Shown here: positions 51,426-60,976 of the stretch, piece by piece | Layout: each line of letters opens with the position of its first letter | Position numbering within the stretch: position 1 is the stretch's first letter | Assembly (NCBI GenBank): GCA_963422655.1 | Contig: OY730440.1 | Coordinates: 2,852,001 to 2,916,000, forward strand | DNA length: 64,000 bases | Direction: 5' to 3' | Origin: CATQHS01 sp963422655 | GTDB taxonomy: Bacteria > Actinomycetota > Acidimicrobiia > Acidimicrobiales > Aldehydirespiratoraceae | Translations under genes and position numbers: made by a program | Notes under the pieces: generated by a model | The model's database searches: none | What the model was told of the DNA's origin: nothing | The model's input: the letters and a program-made list of their open reading frames with translations, nothing else

Positions 51426-52263
51426 AGTCGGTCTGGCCCAGATCACCAGCCCCCCGGACGCGACCGAGGTCAACCGAACCGGAAGCCTCGACGCGGCCCG
51501 CGATCTCTTCGAGCGGGGCTCCGACGTCGTGGTGTTGCCCGAGCTGGTCGTCCCTTGGTACAGCACCGACCGCGACCTGGTAGGACCGCGGGCCGAACCC
51601 ATCGACGGCCCGACGGTGACCGCTTGGCAGTCGGTTGCCGCCGATGGCGATGGTTTGATCGTGGGCGGGTTCTGCGAGAGCGACAGCGACCGCATCTACA
51701 ACTCGGCGGTGGCGGTCGATGGCAGCGGTGTCGTCGGTCATTACCGCAAGCTTCATCTCTTCAGCAAGGAGAAGAGTTGTTTCGAGCCCGGCAACCTCGG
51801 ACTGCCGGTGATCGAGACCCGATGGGGAACCATCGGATTGTGCATCTGTTACGACCTCCGTTTCGTCGAGGTGGTCAGGATTCTGGCCCTGCGCGGCGCC
51901 GACCTCATATGCGTGCCGACCGCGTGGATACCCGGATTCGATCAGACGTCTTGGAACGCGTCCGGGCTGTGCCCTCAAGCCGAGGGGGCGGTGCTGCAGG
52001 CCAACCTGAGCCAGGTCTTCATCGCCTGCGCGTCACAGGTCGGCAGCGTCGGCTCGACCACCTTCCTCGGATCCTCGGTTCTGGTCGACCCGTACGGAGC
52101 GCTCGTCGCCGGACCTCTGCCCGGCGACGATGAGATGCTGGAGACCGCCGACATAGTCCTGAGCGATGCCGGCCGGGCCCAAGCCCGCAGCCCGCTGATC
52201 CAGCCCCGCGCTGATCGGCGAACAGACGTGTACCACCTGGCCTATGGCCGAGAAGAGTTCTGA
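51400..52263 (+). CDS. Nitrilase-superfamily amidohydrolase (carbon-nitrogen hydrolase)
   Basis: 287 residues from GTG 51400, or six fewer from GTG 51418. The catalytic triad is visible: Glu in VVLPELVV, Lys in YRKLHLFS, Cys in GLCICYDLRF. A second Glu lies in KSCFEPGN. It hydrolyses an amide, carbamoyl or nitrile bond. Coupled to the cupin gene and near a ring-opening amidohydrolase, it is a candidate for cleaving an open-chain amide or ureido acid. Confidence 0.88.
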   Translation: MTRGSGVTRVGLAQITSPPDATEVNRTGSLDAARDLFERGSDVVVLPELVVPWYSTDRDLVGPRAEPIDGPTVTAWQSVAADGDGLIVGGFCESDSDRIYNSAVAVDGSGVVGHYRKLHLFSKEKSCFEPGNLGLPVIETRWGTIGLCICYDLRFVEVVRILALRGADLICVPTAWIPGFDQTSWNASGLCPQAEGAVLQANLSQVFIACASQVGSVGSTTFLGSSVLVDPYGALVAGPLPGDDEMLETADIVLSDAGRAQARSPLIQPRADRRTDVYHLAYGREEF

Positions 52264-52273
52264 GCCCTTGCTG

Positions 52274-52672
52274 TCACGGTGCTGTCGGGATGCCGGCGAT
52301 CGCCTCGATCTCCACTTTCATGCCCGGGACGACCAGCTCGTTGACGCCGATCAGGGTGCTGCACGGCCTGCTGGCGCCGAAGAACTCCTCCCGGACGGGA
52401 TTGATGGCAGCCCGGTCGCTGATATCGGTGAGGTAGACGACGACCTTCAACACGTCGGCGAAGCTGGCACCGGCAGCCTCCAGGATGGCGCCGATGTTGC
52501 CGAGGGTAGCGCGAGCCTGGGCCGCGACGTCGTCGCCGCCGAGCAGGTTGCCGTCACCGTCGAGCGGCCCGCATCCGGAGACGAACAACATGTCGCCGAA
52601 CCGGGTCGCGTCGGTGTAGTGGCTGAGCGGCGGATTCAAATGGTCGACACGGATCTCTTCTTTGATCGGCAC
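52274..52672 (-). CDS. RidA-family protein (reactive imine deaminase-like)
   Basis: 132 residues, GTG preceded by AAGGAG. RidA core: SHYTDATRFGDMLFVSGCGPLD, NLLGGDDVAAQARATLGNIGAIL, VVVYLTDISDRAAIN, and RPCSTLIGVNELVVPGMKVEIEAIAGI. The substrate Arg of canonical RidA (in PxRxxxxV) is replaced here by the RPCSTLIGV context, so canonical imine activity is uncertain. Such proteins accompany pyrimidine (RutC) and other N-catabolic operons. Confidence 0.88.
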   Translation of the reverse strand: MPIKEEIRVDHLNPPLSHYTDATRFGDMLFVSGCGPLDGDGNLLGGDDVAAQARATLGNIGAILEAAGASFADVLKVVVYLTDISDRAAINPVREEFFGASRPCSTLIGVNELVVPGMKVEIEAIAGIPTAP

Positions 52673-52721
52673 TGGCTTGCTCCTTCTCGTAGCTTCTCGT
52701 TCATGCTATGAATCTTCAGCG

Positions 52722-53579
52722 ATGAAACCGGCAGCTTTCCAGTACTTCGCCCCCCGCTCGGTGGAGGAGGCGATACAGCTCTTGGACGAATACCGAGATG
52801 ACGTGAAGGTGCTGGCCGGCGGTCAAAGCCTGGTTCCGGCCATGAACTTTCGGCTGGCCCGGCCGGCGGTCATCGTGGACATCGCCAATCTCGGTGAGTT
52901 GGCCGCCATCGACGACGAAGACCCTTCGACGGTCACGATCGGGGCCCGGGTGCGCCATCTAGACCTCGAGCGCAACGCCATCGGCAGTCCGCTCGGCCGG
53001 CTGCTGGCCAGCACGGCCCGATGGGTCGGCCATTACCCCATCCGGGTCCGGGGCACGTTCGGCGGCAGCCTCGCCCACGCCGACCCCGCCGCGGAGTGGT
53101 GCGTGTTGGCCTGTGCGCTCGACGCCGAGATCCACTGCCGCAGCATCGACGGCCCCCGTACCATCCCCATCGGCGACTTCTTCGAGATGGTTTTCACCAC
53201 CACGCTCGAACCTCATGAACTGCTGGAGCGGGTCACGGTTCCGAGGCTGACCGGCCGTCATGGCGTGGGTGTGGCCGAGTTCGCCCGCCGGTCCGGTGAC
53301 TTCGCCATCGTCATGGCCGTAGCCGTCCTCGACCGCGACGGCGACCGGATCCGCGATGCCCGCATCGCGCTGGGCGGGGTGGGAGGCCGGCCGGTGCGGG
53401 CCACCGACGCCGAGCAGTCGCTGGCCGGAGCACGGGCCGATGCGGCCACGATCACGGCCGCGGCGGGCGCGGCCGCCGCCGGGGTGGAGCCGACGGGGGA
53501 TATCCACGGATCGCCCCAGTACCGGCGAGACCTGGTGAAGGTAATGGTGACCCGGGCCGTCGAGCAGGCTCTGGCATGA
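52722..53579 (+). CDS. Molybdenum hydroxylase FAD-binding (medium) subunit, CoxM/XdhB type
   Basis: 285 residues from ATG 52722. The FAD motifs are VLAGGQSLVPAMNFR and GTFGGSLAHADPAAEWCV, followed by the CO-dehydrogenase flavoprotein C-terminal domain (ARIALGGVGGRPVRATDAE). It passes electrons from the iron-sulfur subunit to the final acceptor. It is the first gene of an M-L-S-L operon and overlaps the first large subunit by four bases (ATGA). Confidence 0.93.
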   Translation: MKPAAFQYFAPRSVEEAIQLLDEYRDDVKVLAGGQSLVPAMNFRLARPAVIVDIANLGELAAIDDEDPSTVTIGARVRHLDLERNAIGSPLGRLLASTARWVGHYPIRVRGTFGGSLAHADPAAEWCVLACALDAEIHCRSIDGPRTIPIGDFFEMVFTTTLEPHELLERVTVPRLTGRHGVGVAEFARRSGDFAIVMAVAVLDRDGDRIRDARIALGGVGGRPVRATDAEQSLAGARADAATITAAAGAAAAGVEPTGDIHGSPQYRRDLVKVMVTRAVEQALA

Positions 53580-55930
53580 GATGGACCGGGCAGTCGCTGC
53601 ACCGGTTCGAGGATCCCGATCTGGTTCAGGGGCGGGGGTGTTTCGTGGCCGATATCGCCGACCGCGACCGATCGATCCGCCACGCTGCCTTCGTGCGGAG
53701 CCCGGTCCCGGCTGGTACCATCCGCTCTGTCGAGATTCCGGCCTCGGCGACGGTTCTCACCGCCGAGGACTTGACCACCGCCAAGCCGATCTGCGCCCGA
53801 CTCGACCGCCCCGACTTCGTAGCGCTGGAGACGCCGGTACTGGCCCGTGACGTGGTCCGCCATGCCGGCGAGCCGATAGTGATGGTGGTGGCCGACACCC
53901 GAGCCGAGGCCGAGGATCTGGCCGAACGGGTTGTGGTCGACATCGAACCGGTCACCCCGGTGATCGACGCAGTTCGAGCCGTCGATCCACGAGCACGGGC
54001 GGTTCACCCCCAGCTCGACATGGCCATGGGCAACAATGTCGTGCTGGACGCCCGTTTCGCCACTGACGGGATCGATGAGGCCCTGGCCTCCGCCGATGAG
54101 ATCGTCTCGTTGACCATCAGATCCCACCGCCAGAACGCCTTGCCCATCGAGACCCGGGGCGCGGTCGCTGCTCACGACACCGCCCGCGGTCGCACCACAC
54201 TGACGGCCAGCACCCAGATGCCGCACCTGCTGCGCACCGCTGTGGCCGACATTCTCGACATCGCCGAATCCGACCTGCGGGTGGTCGCTCCCGAAGTGGG
54301 TGGTGCCTTCGGTCAGAAGATGTGTGTGTCGCGCGAGCATGTCGCGCTGGTTGCGGCGGCCCGGTTGCTGGGTGCGACCATCGCTTGGATCGAGGACCGG
54401 CTGGAGAATTTCCTGGCGTCGTGGCATAGCCGGGATCACCACTACGAGGTTCGGGGCGGGTTCGCCCGCGATGGCACCCTGCTGGGGCTCGATGCCGATC
54501 TGCTCTGCAACATCGGCGCTTACGGCAACTATCCGGTGACGTTCGGAGTCGAGCCGCTGATGGCGCTGGCTGAGCTCCCTGGCCCCTACCGGCTGTCCGA
54601 GTACCGGGTCCGATCCCGGGCGGTCACCACCAACCTCTGCCCGATCGCGCCCTACCGGGGCGTATCGCGGCCTGCCCTCACGCTCACCATGGAGCGACTG
54701 ATGGACGTGGCTGCCCCCCGGCTGGGGCTCGACCCCTTGGCTGTGCGCAGAACCAACCTGGTCCGCGAGTTCCCTCACACCACGCCCACCGGGTTGCTGA
54801 TCGATCCGGGCACGTACCTGGAATCGCTCGATGTAGCCGAGAACTTCATCGACTTGCCCTCTTTGCGGACCGAGCAGGCGAGGGCCCGCGACGACGGCCG
54901 CTATATCGGGATCGGATTCTCGGTGTTCGGGGAGCGCACCGGATACGGCACTCCCGCATTCGCGGCTCGGGCCATGGAGATCACGCCCGGTTACGAGACG
55001 GTACAGCTCGAGATGAACCCTTCCGGTGACGTCACTGCCCGCATAGGGGCTTCCCCTCACGGTCAGGGTCTGGCCACATCACTGGCTCAGATCCTGGCCG
55101 ACGAACTCGGGGTCGACCCGGGCCGGGTCACGATCATTCACGGTGACACCGCCGCCACCCCGTACGGGTGGGGCACGTTCGCGAGCCGATCCATCGTCAT
55201 CGCCGGGGGAGCGGTGAAGCTGGCGGCCGAGCAGCTCCGCCACCGGATAGCTCGGATCGCCGCCCACCAGCTCGAAGCCCATCCCGACGACATGGTCCTC
55301 ATCGAGGGCCGCGCCGAAGTGGCTGGCACCGGAGTCGGTGTCGCCATTGCCGATCTGGCCCGAACCGCCCATCACAGTGCCCACCGGCTCCCCCAAGACG
55401 TCGAGCCCGGCCTCGCCGTCACCGCCACTTACGATCCGACCGGCACGTTCTCCAACGCTTGCCATGCTGCCGTCGTCGAGGTCGATTCCGGCACCGGTCA
55501 GGTGACCGTCAACCGGTTCGTAGTGGTCGAGGATGCCGGACTTCTGGTCAATCCGATGATCGTGGATGGCCAGATCCATGGTGGAGTGGCCCAGGGGATC
55601 GCCAACGCCTTGTACGAGGAGCTGATCTACGACGGTGACGGCAACCTGCTCACCGCCTCGCTGATGGACTACCTGCCCCCCACCGCACTGGAGATCCCCG
55701 ACATCGAGATCACCCATCTGGCAACGATCAGCGACTCGACGATCACAGGCGCCAAGGGACTCGGTGAAGGAGGCACGATCGGGGCGCCGGCTGCGATCCT
55801 CAACGCCATCTCCGATGCGCTGACCCCGTTGGGTATCGAGGTCAACGAGATGCCGGCCACACCGGCGCGCCTGCGAGATCTGATACGACAAGCCGAGCAG
55901 GCCGGACCGGATCGGAGAGGTCCGAAGTGA
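53576..55930 (+). CDS. Molybdenum hydroxylase large subunit, first copy (CoxL/XdhA type)
   Basis: 784 residues. It has the N-terminal ald/xan hammerhead domain, then the Mo-cofactor region: GGAFGQKMCVSREH, the active-site loop APYRGVSRP (not the AYRCSFR of true CO dehydrogenase), SPHGQGLATSLAQILAD, and the catalytic Glu in GAKGLGEGGTIGAPAAI. It probably hydroxylates a heteroaromatic ring at a carbon next to nitrogen. The second large subunit in the same operon (56420) has clearly different sequence. Confidence 0.92.
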   Translation: MRWTGQSLHRFEDPDLVQGRGCFVADIADRDRSIRHAAFVRSPVPAGTIRSVEIPASATVLTAEDLTTAKPICARLDRPDFVALETPVLARDVVRHAGEPIVMVVADTRAEAEDLAERVVVDIEPVTPVIDAVRAVDPRARAVHPQLDMAMGNNVVLDARFATDGIDEALASADEIVSLTIRSHRQNALPIETRGAVAAHDTARGRTTLTASTQMPHLLRTAVADILDIAESDLRVVAPEVGGAFGQKMCVSREHVALVAAARLLGATIAWIEDRLENFLASWHSRDHHYEVRGGFARDGTLLGLDADLLCNIGAYGNYPVTFGVEPLMALAELPGPYRLSEYRVRSRAVTTNLCPIAPYRGVSRPALTLTMERLMDVAAPRLGLDPLAVRRTNLVREFPHTTPTGLLIDPGTYLESLDVAENFIDLPSLRTEQARARDDGRYIGIGFSVFGERTGYGTPAFAARAMEITPGYETVQLEMNPSGDVTARIGASPHGQGLATSLAQILADELGVDPGRVTIIHGDTAATPYGWGTFASRSIVIAGGAVKLAAEQLRHRIARIAAHQLEAHPDDMVLIEGRAEVAGTGVGVAIADLARTAHHSAHRLPQDVEPGLAVTATYDPTGTFSNACHAAVVEVDSGTGQVTVNRFVVVEDAGLLVNPMIVDGQIHGGVAQGIANALYEELIYDGDGNLLTASLMDYLPPTALEIPDIEITHLATISDSTITGAKGLGEGGTIGAPAAILNAISDALTPLGIEVNEMPATPARLRDLIRQAEQAGPDRRGPK

Positions 55931-55964
55931 CGGCCGCTCCGCCCGAGCTGCCCTTGGAGGTGCC

Positions 55965-56423
55965 ATGGAGCTGAAGGTCAACGGCGACACCTACGACGTC
56001 ACGGTCGAGCCCCGCAAGACGCTGGCCGACACGCTGCGAGAGGACTGCGGTCTCACCGGCACGCATCTCGGCTGCGAGCACGGGGTGTGCGGGGCTTGCA
56101 CGGTGCTGCTCGACGACGAACCGGTCCGGTCCTGTCTGCTGTTCGCCGTCCAGTGCTCCGGTGCCGGGATCCGCACGGTGGAGGGCCTCGCCGACGGCGA
56201 CCGTATGCACCCCCTCCAGCAGGCGTTCCGAGACCATCACGGCCTCCAGTGCGGCTTCTGCACTCCCGGCTTCTTGATGCTCGCTACCGCGGCGCTCGAG
56301 ACGACCCCCGATATCGACGACGAAGCGCTGCGCGAGGTGCTGGCCTCGAACTTGTGTCGCTGCACTGGCTACCAGAACATAATCGCCGCGGTGCGGGCCG
56401 CGGCCGTCGAGATGCGATCGTGA
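55965..56423 (+). CDS. Molybdenum hydroxylase [2Fe-2S] small subunit, CoxS type
   Basis: 152 residues, ATG after GGAGGTGCC. First cluster Cys in HLGCEHGVCGACTVLLDDEPVRSC, second in LQCGFCTPGF and NLCRCTGYQNI: all eight ligands present. It shuttles electrons from the Mo site to FAD. Its stop overlaps the second large subunit start (GTGA). Confidence 0.95.
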   Translation: MELKVNGDTYDVTVEPRKTLADTLREDCGLTGTHLGCEHGVCGACTVLLDDEPVRSCLLFAVQCSGAGIRTVEGLADGDRMHPLQQAFRDHHGLQCGFCTPGFLMLATAALETTPDIDDEALREVLASNLCRCTGYQNIIAAVRAAAVEMRS

Positions 56424-58732
56424 TCGGCGAGTCGGCTCTGCGCATAGAGGACCCGCCCTTGCTGCGGGGCGAGGGCCGGTTCGTCGCCGACATAAACTTC
56501 CTCCGCCAGCTCCACATGAGGGTGGTGCGATCCGACACCGCTCACGGTTTGCTACGCAGCGTTCACACCCGCGAAGCGCTCTCGATGCCCGGCGTGGCTG
56601 CGGTGTGGACCGGCGCCGACGTCGCCGACATCGAACCTATCGACTTCCGTCTGGTGGGGTACGAGCGGATGCTTCCTTACCGCCAGCGAATCCTGGCCCT
56701 GCACCGGGTGCGTTACGTCGGCGAGCCGGTGGCGGCAGTGTTCGCCGACGACGCCTACCGGGTCGAGGACGCCGCCGAACGGGTCGTCGTCGAGATCGAC
56801 CCGCTCGATCCCCTGCTCGATCCGGCTGGACCTCTCGGCGACTTCGACGGGCGACTCGACACCGAGGCTCTCTCGTTCACCGAGGAAACCGGTGACGTCG
56901 AAGCGGCTCTGGCCGCCGCCGAGCAGGTGATCGAAGTCGAGCTGTCGGTGGGTCGCCACAGCGGCATCCCCTTGGAGTGCCGCGGCGCGGTGGCGATGCT
57001 TCATGCCGACACCGGTACCCTTGAGGTCTTGGGGGCGGCCAAGGTCCCGTTCTACAACCGTGACGCGCTGGCTCGGATGGTGGGGATGCCGATCAGTCGC
57101 GTCGTGGTGCGTGAGGGGCACGTCGGCGGCGGGTTCGGGATCCGGGGCGAACTCTATCCTGAGGACGTCCTGGTGGCGCTGGCTGCCGTCGCGCTGCGGC
57201 GCCCGGTCAAGTGGGTGGAGGACCGCCAAGAGCACATGGTGGCCGCCAACCACGGGCGTGACCAGCGCCACACGGTTCGGGCCGCGGTTGACGCCGACGG
57301 TGTGATCACCGGCCTCGACGTCGACTTCGTCACCGACCAGGGCGCTTACGTCCGCACCCACGGCGCCACGGTTCCGACTCTGACCGCAGCCCTGCTCCCG
57401 GGCCCGTACCGAGCTCCGAACTACCGGGTCACCGGGCACGTCCGCCTGTCGAACAAGACCCCGGCCGGGACCTACCGGTCGCCGGGCCGTTACGAAGGGA
57501 CGTTCGTGCGCGAGCGGGTGCTCGACGCGGTCGCGGCCGCCACCGGGCTGGACCGGATCGAGGTCCGGCGGCGCAACTTCATCGGGACCGGTGAGATGCC
57601 TTTCGACCGTCGGATGGACGTTCTGGGGACCCGGGTCGTGTACGACTCCGGCGACTACCACAAGATGGTCGAGCGGGTGCTGGACCATCTCGACCATCGG
57701 GCTCTGACGGAGCACTTGGCCGCCCGCCGGGCAGCGGGCGAACTGGTCGGGATGGGGTACGGCTTCTTCGTCGAGAAATCGGGGCTGGGTCCCTACGCCG
57801 GTGCCCGAATCGAGGTGGACGGCACCGGTCACGTTCGGGTGATCACCGGGGCGGCGTCGGTCGGGCAGGGGGTGGAGACGGTGATCGCGCAGATTTGTGA
57901 CGATGTGCTCAGAGTCGGGCTCGACCGCATCTCGGTCGTCCACGGCCAGACCGATCAGATGGCTTACGGGCTCGGAGCCTTCGCCAGCCGGGTCACGGTG
58001 ATGACCGGCAGCGCCGCCCACCGGGCCAGTCTGGCCCTGCGGGAACGGATCACCGAAGTCGCGGCTGATCTGCTCGAAGCCGACCCGGCCGACCTCGAGC
58101 TCGCCGATGGCAGGGTTCAAGTCGTCGGCACATCGAGTCGGTCCCTGCGGCTCGGTGAGATAGCGGCCGCGGTTTCCCCGGCGGCGCCTCGTGCCGGTGA
58201 GCGGCCCGGTCTGGTCGGCGAGGACTGGTTCGAGACCACGCATATGACCTACCCCTACGGATTCCATGTCACGGTCGTGAGGGTGGAGCCCGAGACCGGA
58301 CGGGCCGTCATCGAGCGCTACTTGGTTGCCTACGACGTGGGCCGCGCCGTCAACCCGATGCTGGTGGACGGCCAAGTCGTCGGGGGCGCAGCCCAAGGCA
58401 TCGGCGGCGCTCTGCTCGAAGAGTTCCGCTACGACGAGAACGGTCAGCCGCTGGCGGCCTCGTTCATGGACTACCTGCTGCCGACGGCGGCCGAGATGCC
58501 GGCCGTCGAGGTGCTCATCTCCGAGGATGCGCCCAGCCCGCTGAACCCCTTGGGCGTCAAGGGCGCGGGCGAGGGCGGCACCGCGGCCTGCGGGGCGGCT
58601 ATCGCCTCCGCCATCGACGACGCGCTGGGCTACCCGGGTGCGGTGACCTCATTGCCGGTGACGCCTGAGTACCTGCATCGTCTCTGTCAGTCGGTGCGGT
58701 CCACCGCCAAGTCCCGCAGCAGCTTTCGATAG
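56420..58732 (+). CDS. Molybdenum hydroxylase large subunit, second copy
   Basis: 770 residues from GTG 56420. Motifs: EGHVGGGFGIRGELYPED, TYRSPGRYEGTFVRE (active-site loop with Arg/Ser instead of the first copy's YRGVSRP), ASVGQGVETVIAQI, and catalytic Glu in VKGAGEGGTAACGAAI. The sequence is well separated from the first copy, so this is not a recent duplication. Either two enzymes share the M and S subunits, or two large chains combine. Its last 46 bases overlap the convergent Rieske gene. Confidence 0.92.
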   Translation: MIGESALRIEDPPLLRGEGRFVADINFLRQLHMRVVRSDTAHGLLRSVHTREALSMPGVAAVWTGADVADIEPIDFRLVGYERMLPYRQRILALHRVRYVGEPVAAVFADDAYRVEDAAERVVVEIDPLDPLLDPAGPLGDFDGRLDTEALSFTEETGDVEAALAAAEQVIEVELSVGRHSGIPLECRGAVAMLHADTGTLEVLGAAKVPFYNRDALARMVGMPISRVVVREGHVGGGFGIRGELYPEDVLVALAAVALRRPVKWVEDRQEHMVAANHGRDQRHTVRAAVDADGVITGLDVDFVTDQGAYVRTHGATVPTLTAALLPGPYRAPNYRVTGHVRLSNKTPAGTYRSPGRYEGTFVRERVLDAVAAATGLDRIEVRRRNFIGTGEMPFDRRMDVLGTRVVYDSGDYHKMVERVLDHLDHRALTEHLAARRAAGELVGMGYGFFVEKSGLGPYAGARIEVDGTGHVRVITGAASVGQGVETVIAQICDDVLRVGLDRISVVHGQTDQMAYGLGAFASRVTVMTGSAAHRASLALRERITEVAADLLEADPADLELADGRVQVVGTSSRSLRLGEIAAAVSPAAPRAGERPGLVGEDWFETTHMTYPYGFHVTVVRVEPETGRAVIERYLVAYDVGRAVNPMLVDGQVVGGAAQGIGGALLEEFRYDENGQPLAASFMDYLLPTAAEMPAVEVLISEDAPSPLNPLGVKGAGEGGTAACGAAIASAIDDALGYPGAVTSLPVTPEYLHRLCQSVRSTAKSRSSFR

Positions 58733-59682
58733 GTGATCGACCCGGCGTCGGCGAGCCTCAGATGGATCTCTGAGCGGGGGTCGAGTGGCAGCTCCGGAGG
58801 GTCCTGGGCCTCGACCACGCGACGGTCCTGCTCCATGACCTCGTTGAACCCGCTGGCGAACTCGGTATCGGGTGTGTCGAAGGAGTGGTTGCGGGACAGG
58901 AACACGAAGATGAGCGTCTCGGCTCGGTCCACCGGGGAGGCGATGAACGTGATCGTCGTGACGTCTCCGGCCTTGGTCCCGCCCTGCTCCGACCATGTCC
59001 GGCCCCCGCTCTCGGCCACCACCGACTTACGATCATGCAGGGTGAAGGGCATATACAGGGTGTACGTCCGCAACAGCACGGTGTCGTCGTAGGAATAGGT
59101 CATCCCGTCATCGGTCAACTCCAAGTCGAAGGGCTTGATGAACGGACCGTCGGCCAGTTCTGTGAAGCCTTCGTGGACGAAGTTGAAATGAGCGAAGTCG
59201 ATGGCGTTCTCGATCATCCGTCCCGCCGATGACCGCCAAGACCAGGTATCGACGAGAAACACTCGCCAGTCGGGGTTGTTCCAGTCGTCGTCGGGCCAGG
59301 CAGGTAGTCCGGTGACCGGGGGTTCGGGCGCCACCCACACCACTTCGTGGTCTTCCCGCACGTTGTAGCAGTGGACACCGGCCCGGCTCGGGATAGCACC
59401 GCTGCGACCCAGGGCGGGAACGAACGCGACCGCTCCGGACCGATCGTATTGCCAGCCATGGTACGGGCATTCCAGACGGCCATCCCGTAGGCACCCGGTC
59501 GAAAGGGCGACACCACGGTGCACGCACTGGTCGCGCAGAGCTACGAGGCCCTCGTCGTCGCGGTAGACGACGATGTTCTCCCCGAGCAACCGAAACTGTT
59601 CGGGTTCGGCTGTGACTCGATCAGACGGCGCGATCGGATGCCAGAAATTCTTCAGTGGGTTCTTCAGCTCCTGTTCGAGCAT
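58687..59682 (-). CDS. Rieske non-heme iron oxygenase
   Basis: 331 residues from ATG 59682, after GGAAGGGG. Rieske ligands C53, H55, C72, H75 (CVHRG and CPYHGW) are intact. The mononuclear site is in ENAIDFAHFNFVHEG. This is the vanillate-demethylase/KshA-like single-component oxygenase type, needing a separate reductase; the ferredoxin at 49595 is a candidate donor. Substrate probably a ring compound of the local pathway. Convergent overlap of 46 bases with the Mo-hydroxylase large subunit. Confidence 0.9.
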   Translation of the reverse strand: MLEQELKNPLKNFWHPIAPSDRVTAEPEQFRLLGENIVVYRDDEGLVALRDQCVHRGVALSTGCLRDGRLECPYHGWQYDRSGAVAFVPALGRSGAIPSRAGVHCYNVREDHEVVWVAPEPPVTGLPAWPDDDWNNPDWRVFLVDTWSWRSSAGRMIENAIDFAHFNFVHEGFTELADGPFIKPFDLELTDDGMTYSYDDTVLLRTYTLYMPFTLHDRKSVVAESGGRTWSEQGGTKAGDVTTITFIASPVDRAETLIFVFLSRNHSFDTPDTEFASGFNEVMEQDRRVVEAQDPPELPLDPRSEIHLRLADAGSITYRKLLRDLAVDRTD

Positions 59683-59817
59683 GGTTGTCCCCTTCCTGTT
59701 CTCGTGGTCGTGGCCGGTTCTTCGACCCGCTGGTGGCACCCCTTGCCGTGCTCATCGCGGCCGGCGGTGTATATGCCACCATCCACGATAAAGTAGCCCA
59801 ACCGGGGTACCCCATAT
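59683..59817. promoter_or_regulatory. Divergent promoter region with GGGGTACCCC palindrome
   Basis: 135 bases between the Rieske gene and the second nitrilase-family gene. TAAAGT (59789-59794, plus) and TACTTT (59796-59791, minus) overlap as possible -10 boxes; the palindrome GGGGTACCCC (59804-59813) sits just before ATG 59818. Confidence 0.35.
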
Positions 59818-60876
59818 ATGGACAACGACATCACTTACTATGAGGTGGCCTGCCTGCAAACTCGGGCTCGGGCCGTCTCGCTCGACGATGACCGCCAGCG
59901 AGACCGAGACATCCGGGCCAACCTCGGTCGCGCCTTGGAGATGGTCGACTACGTCACTGCCTTCGGTAATTCCGAGGTGCGCTTGGTTGTGCTCCCCGAA
60001 TACGCGGTCAACGCCCGCTGGGAAAAGCTGTCGGTGGGCCAGTGGATCTCTCTTTGCACCACCATCCCGGGGCCTTACACCGATCTCATCGGCGATAAGG
60101 CCGAGCAGCGAGGGGTGTACATCGCCGCCAACATGATGGAAGTCCACCCCGACTTCCCGGGCCGTTTCTTCAACACGTCATTTCTGGTAGGCCCGGACCG
60201 TCAGATCCTCATCAAGCACTGGAAGAACAACAACAATGCCTGGGTGTTCCCCTACACGACGCCTTCGGACATATACACCGAGTTCGTCGAACGTTACGGG
60301 CGTGAAGCCCTGTTCCCCGTCGCTCGCACACCGATCGGCAACATCGGGCTGCTCACCTGCGGTGAGCTGGGGTTTCCCGAGAACGCCCGGTGTACGATGA
60401 TGAACGGAGCTGAGGTTCTGCTCCATCTGTCTTCGGAACCTCACAACATGAGCCACGGTGATGTGCGTAACTGGGAAGCGCTGCGGACGGCTCGGGCCTA
60501 CGAGAACAAGTGCTACTTGGCCATGGCCAATATCGGCATGTACGAGGGAGCTACCCGGGGCCGACACGGATCCCACGGCGATTCGGCCATCCACAGCTTC
60601 GACGGCAGCATACTCAACAAGATCAACGGGTCGGGCGAAGCGTCCATCAAGGGACCGATTGATCTCGAGTCGCTTCGCCGAGCCCGGGCCAAGCCCTTCC
60701 ATCCGGTCACCCTCAGAGCCGATGTCTATGCCCGCGAGTACGCCACCTACCCCGGCTGGCCCACCGACCTGTTCGCTGACCGGCCTATCGAGAGCGTCGA
60801 GCAGACCAGAGCTGTGTTCGGTGACATCGTCCGCGACCGCCGCCAGCGCGGCATCGACCGAGCTCCTCGTCGCTGA
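59818..60876 (+). CDS. Nitrilase-superfamily amidohydrolase, second copy
   Basis: 352 residues, longer than the first copy. Triad: Glu in LVVLPEYAVN, Lys in IKHWKNNNN, Cys in LLTCGELGFPENARC. Between Lys and Cys there is an insertion (SDIYTEFVERYGREALF) as in aliphatic-amidase and formamidase-like members. The C-terminal tail is Arg-rich. It could hydrolyse the amide or ureido product of ring opening; this is inferred from position beside the ring-opening amidohydrolase. Confidence 0.85.
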   Translation: MDNDITYYEVACLQTRARAVSLDDDRQRDRDIRANLGRALEMVDYVTAFGNSEVRLVVLPEYAVNARWEKLSVGQWISLCTTIPGPYTDLIGDKAEQRGVYIAANMMEVHPDFPGRFFNTSFLVGPDRQILIKHWKNNNNAWVFPYTTPSDIYTEFVERYGREALFPVARTPIGNIGLLTCGELGFPENARCTMMNGAEVLLHLSSEPHNMSHGDVRNWEALRTARAYENKCYLAMANIGMYEGATRGRHGSHGDSAIHSFDGSILNKINGSGEASIKGPIDLESLRRARAKPFHPVTLRADVYAREYATYPGWPTDLFADRPIESVEQTRAVFGDIVRDRRQRGIDRAPRR

Positions 60877-60894
60877 AGTCCAGGTGTTCAGCCA

Positions 60895-60936
60895 GGATTA
60901 CCGCCGGTGACGCCGGGATTACTGCCGGTGACGGTG
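60895..60936. repeat. Two tandem 21-bp units
   Basis: GGATTACCGCCGGTGACGCC plus G at 60895-60915 is repeated with three changes at 60916-60936, between convergent genes. The rest of 60877-60976 holds nothing recognisable. Confidence 0.7.
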
Positions 60937-60976
60937 TAATAGCTGGCGATGTGACGGCTCGCCGCATACGAGAAAT

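Noticed and set aside
53258..55060. 600-codon frame antisense to the Mo hydroxylase genes
   Set aside because: High-GC shadow frame; no recognisable motif, opposite a strongly supported gene.
53576..55930. True CO dehydrogenase (form I CoxL)
   Set aside because: The diagnostic AYRCSFR loop is absent (APYRGVSRP instead), so CO oxidation is not supported despite the CoxMLS-like gene set.
56552..58396. 614-codon frame antisense to the second Mo large subunit
   Set aside because: Same reason: an Asp/His/Gly-rich mirror of a real coding strand.
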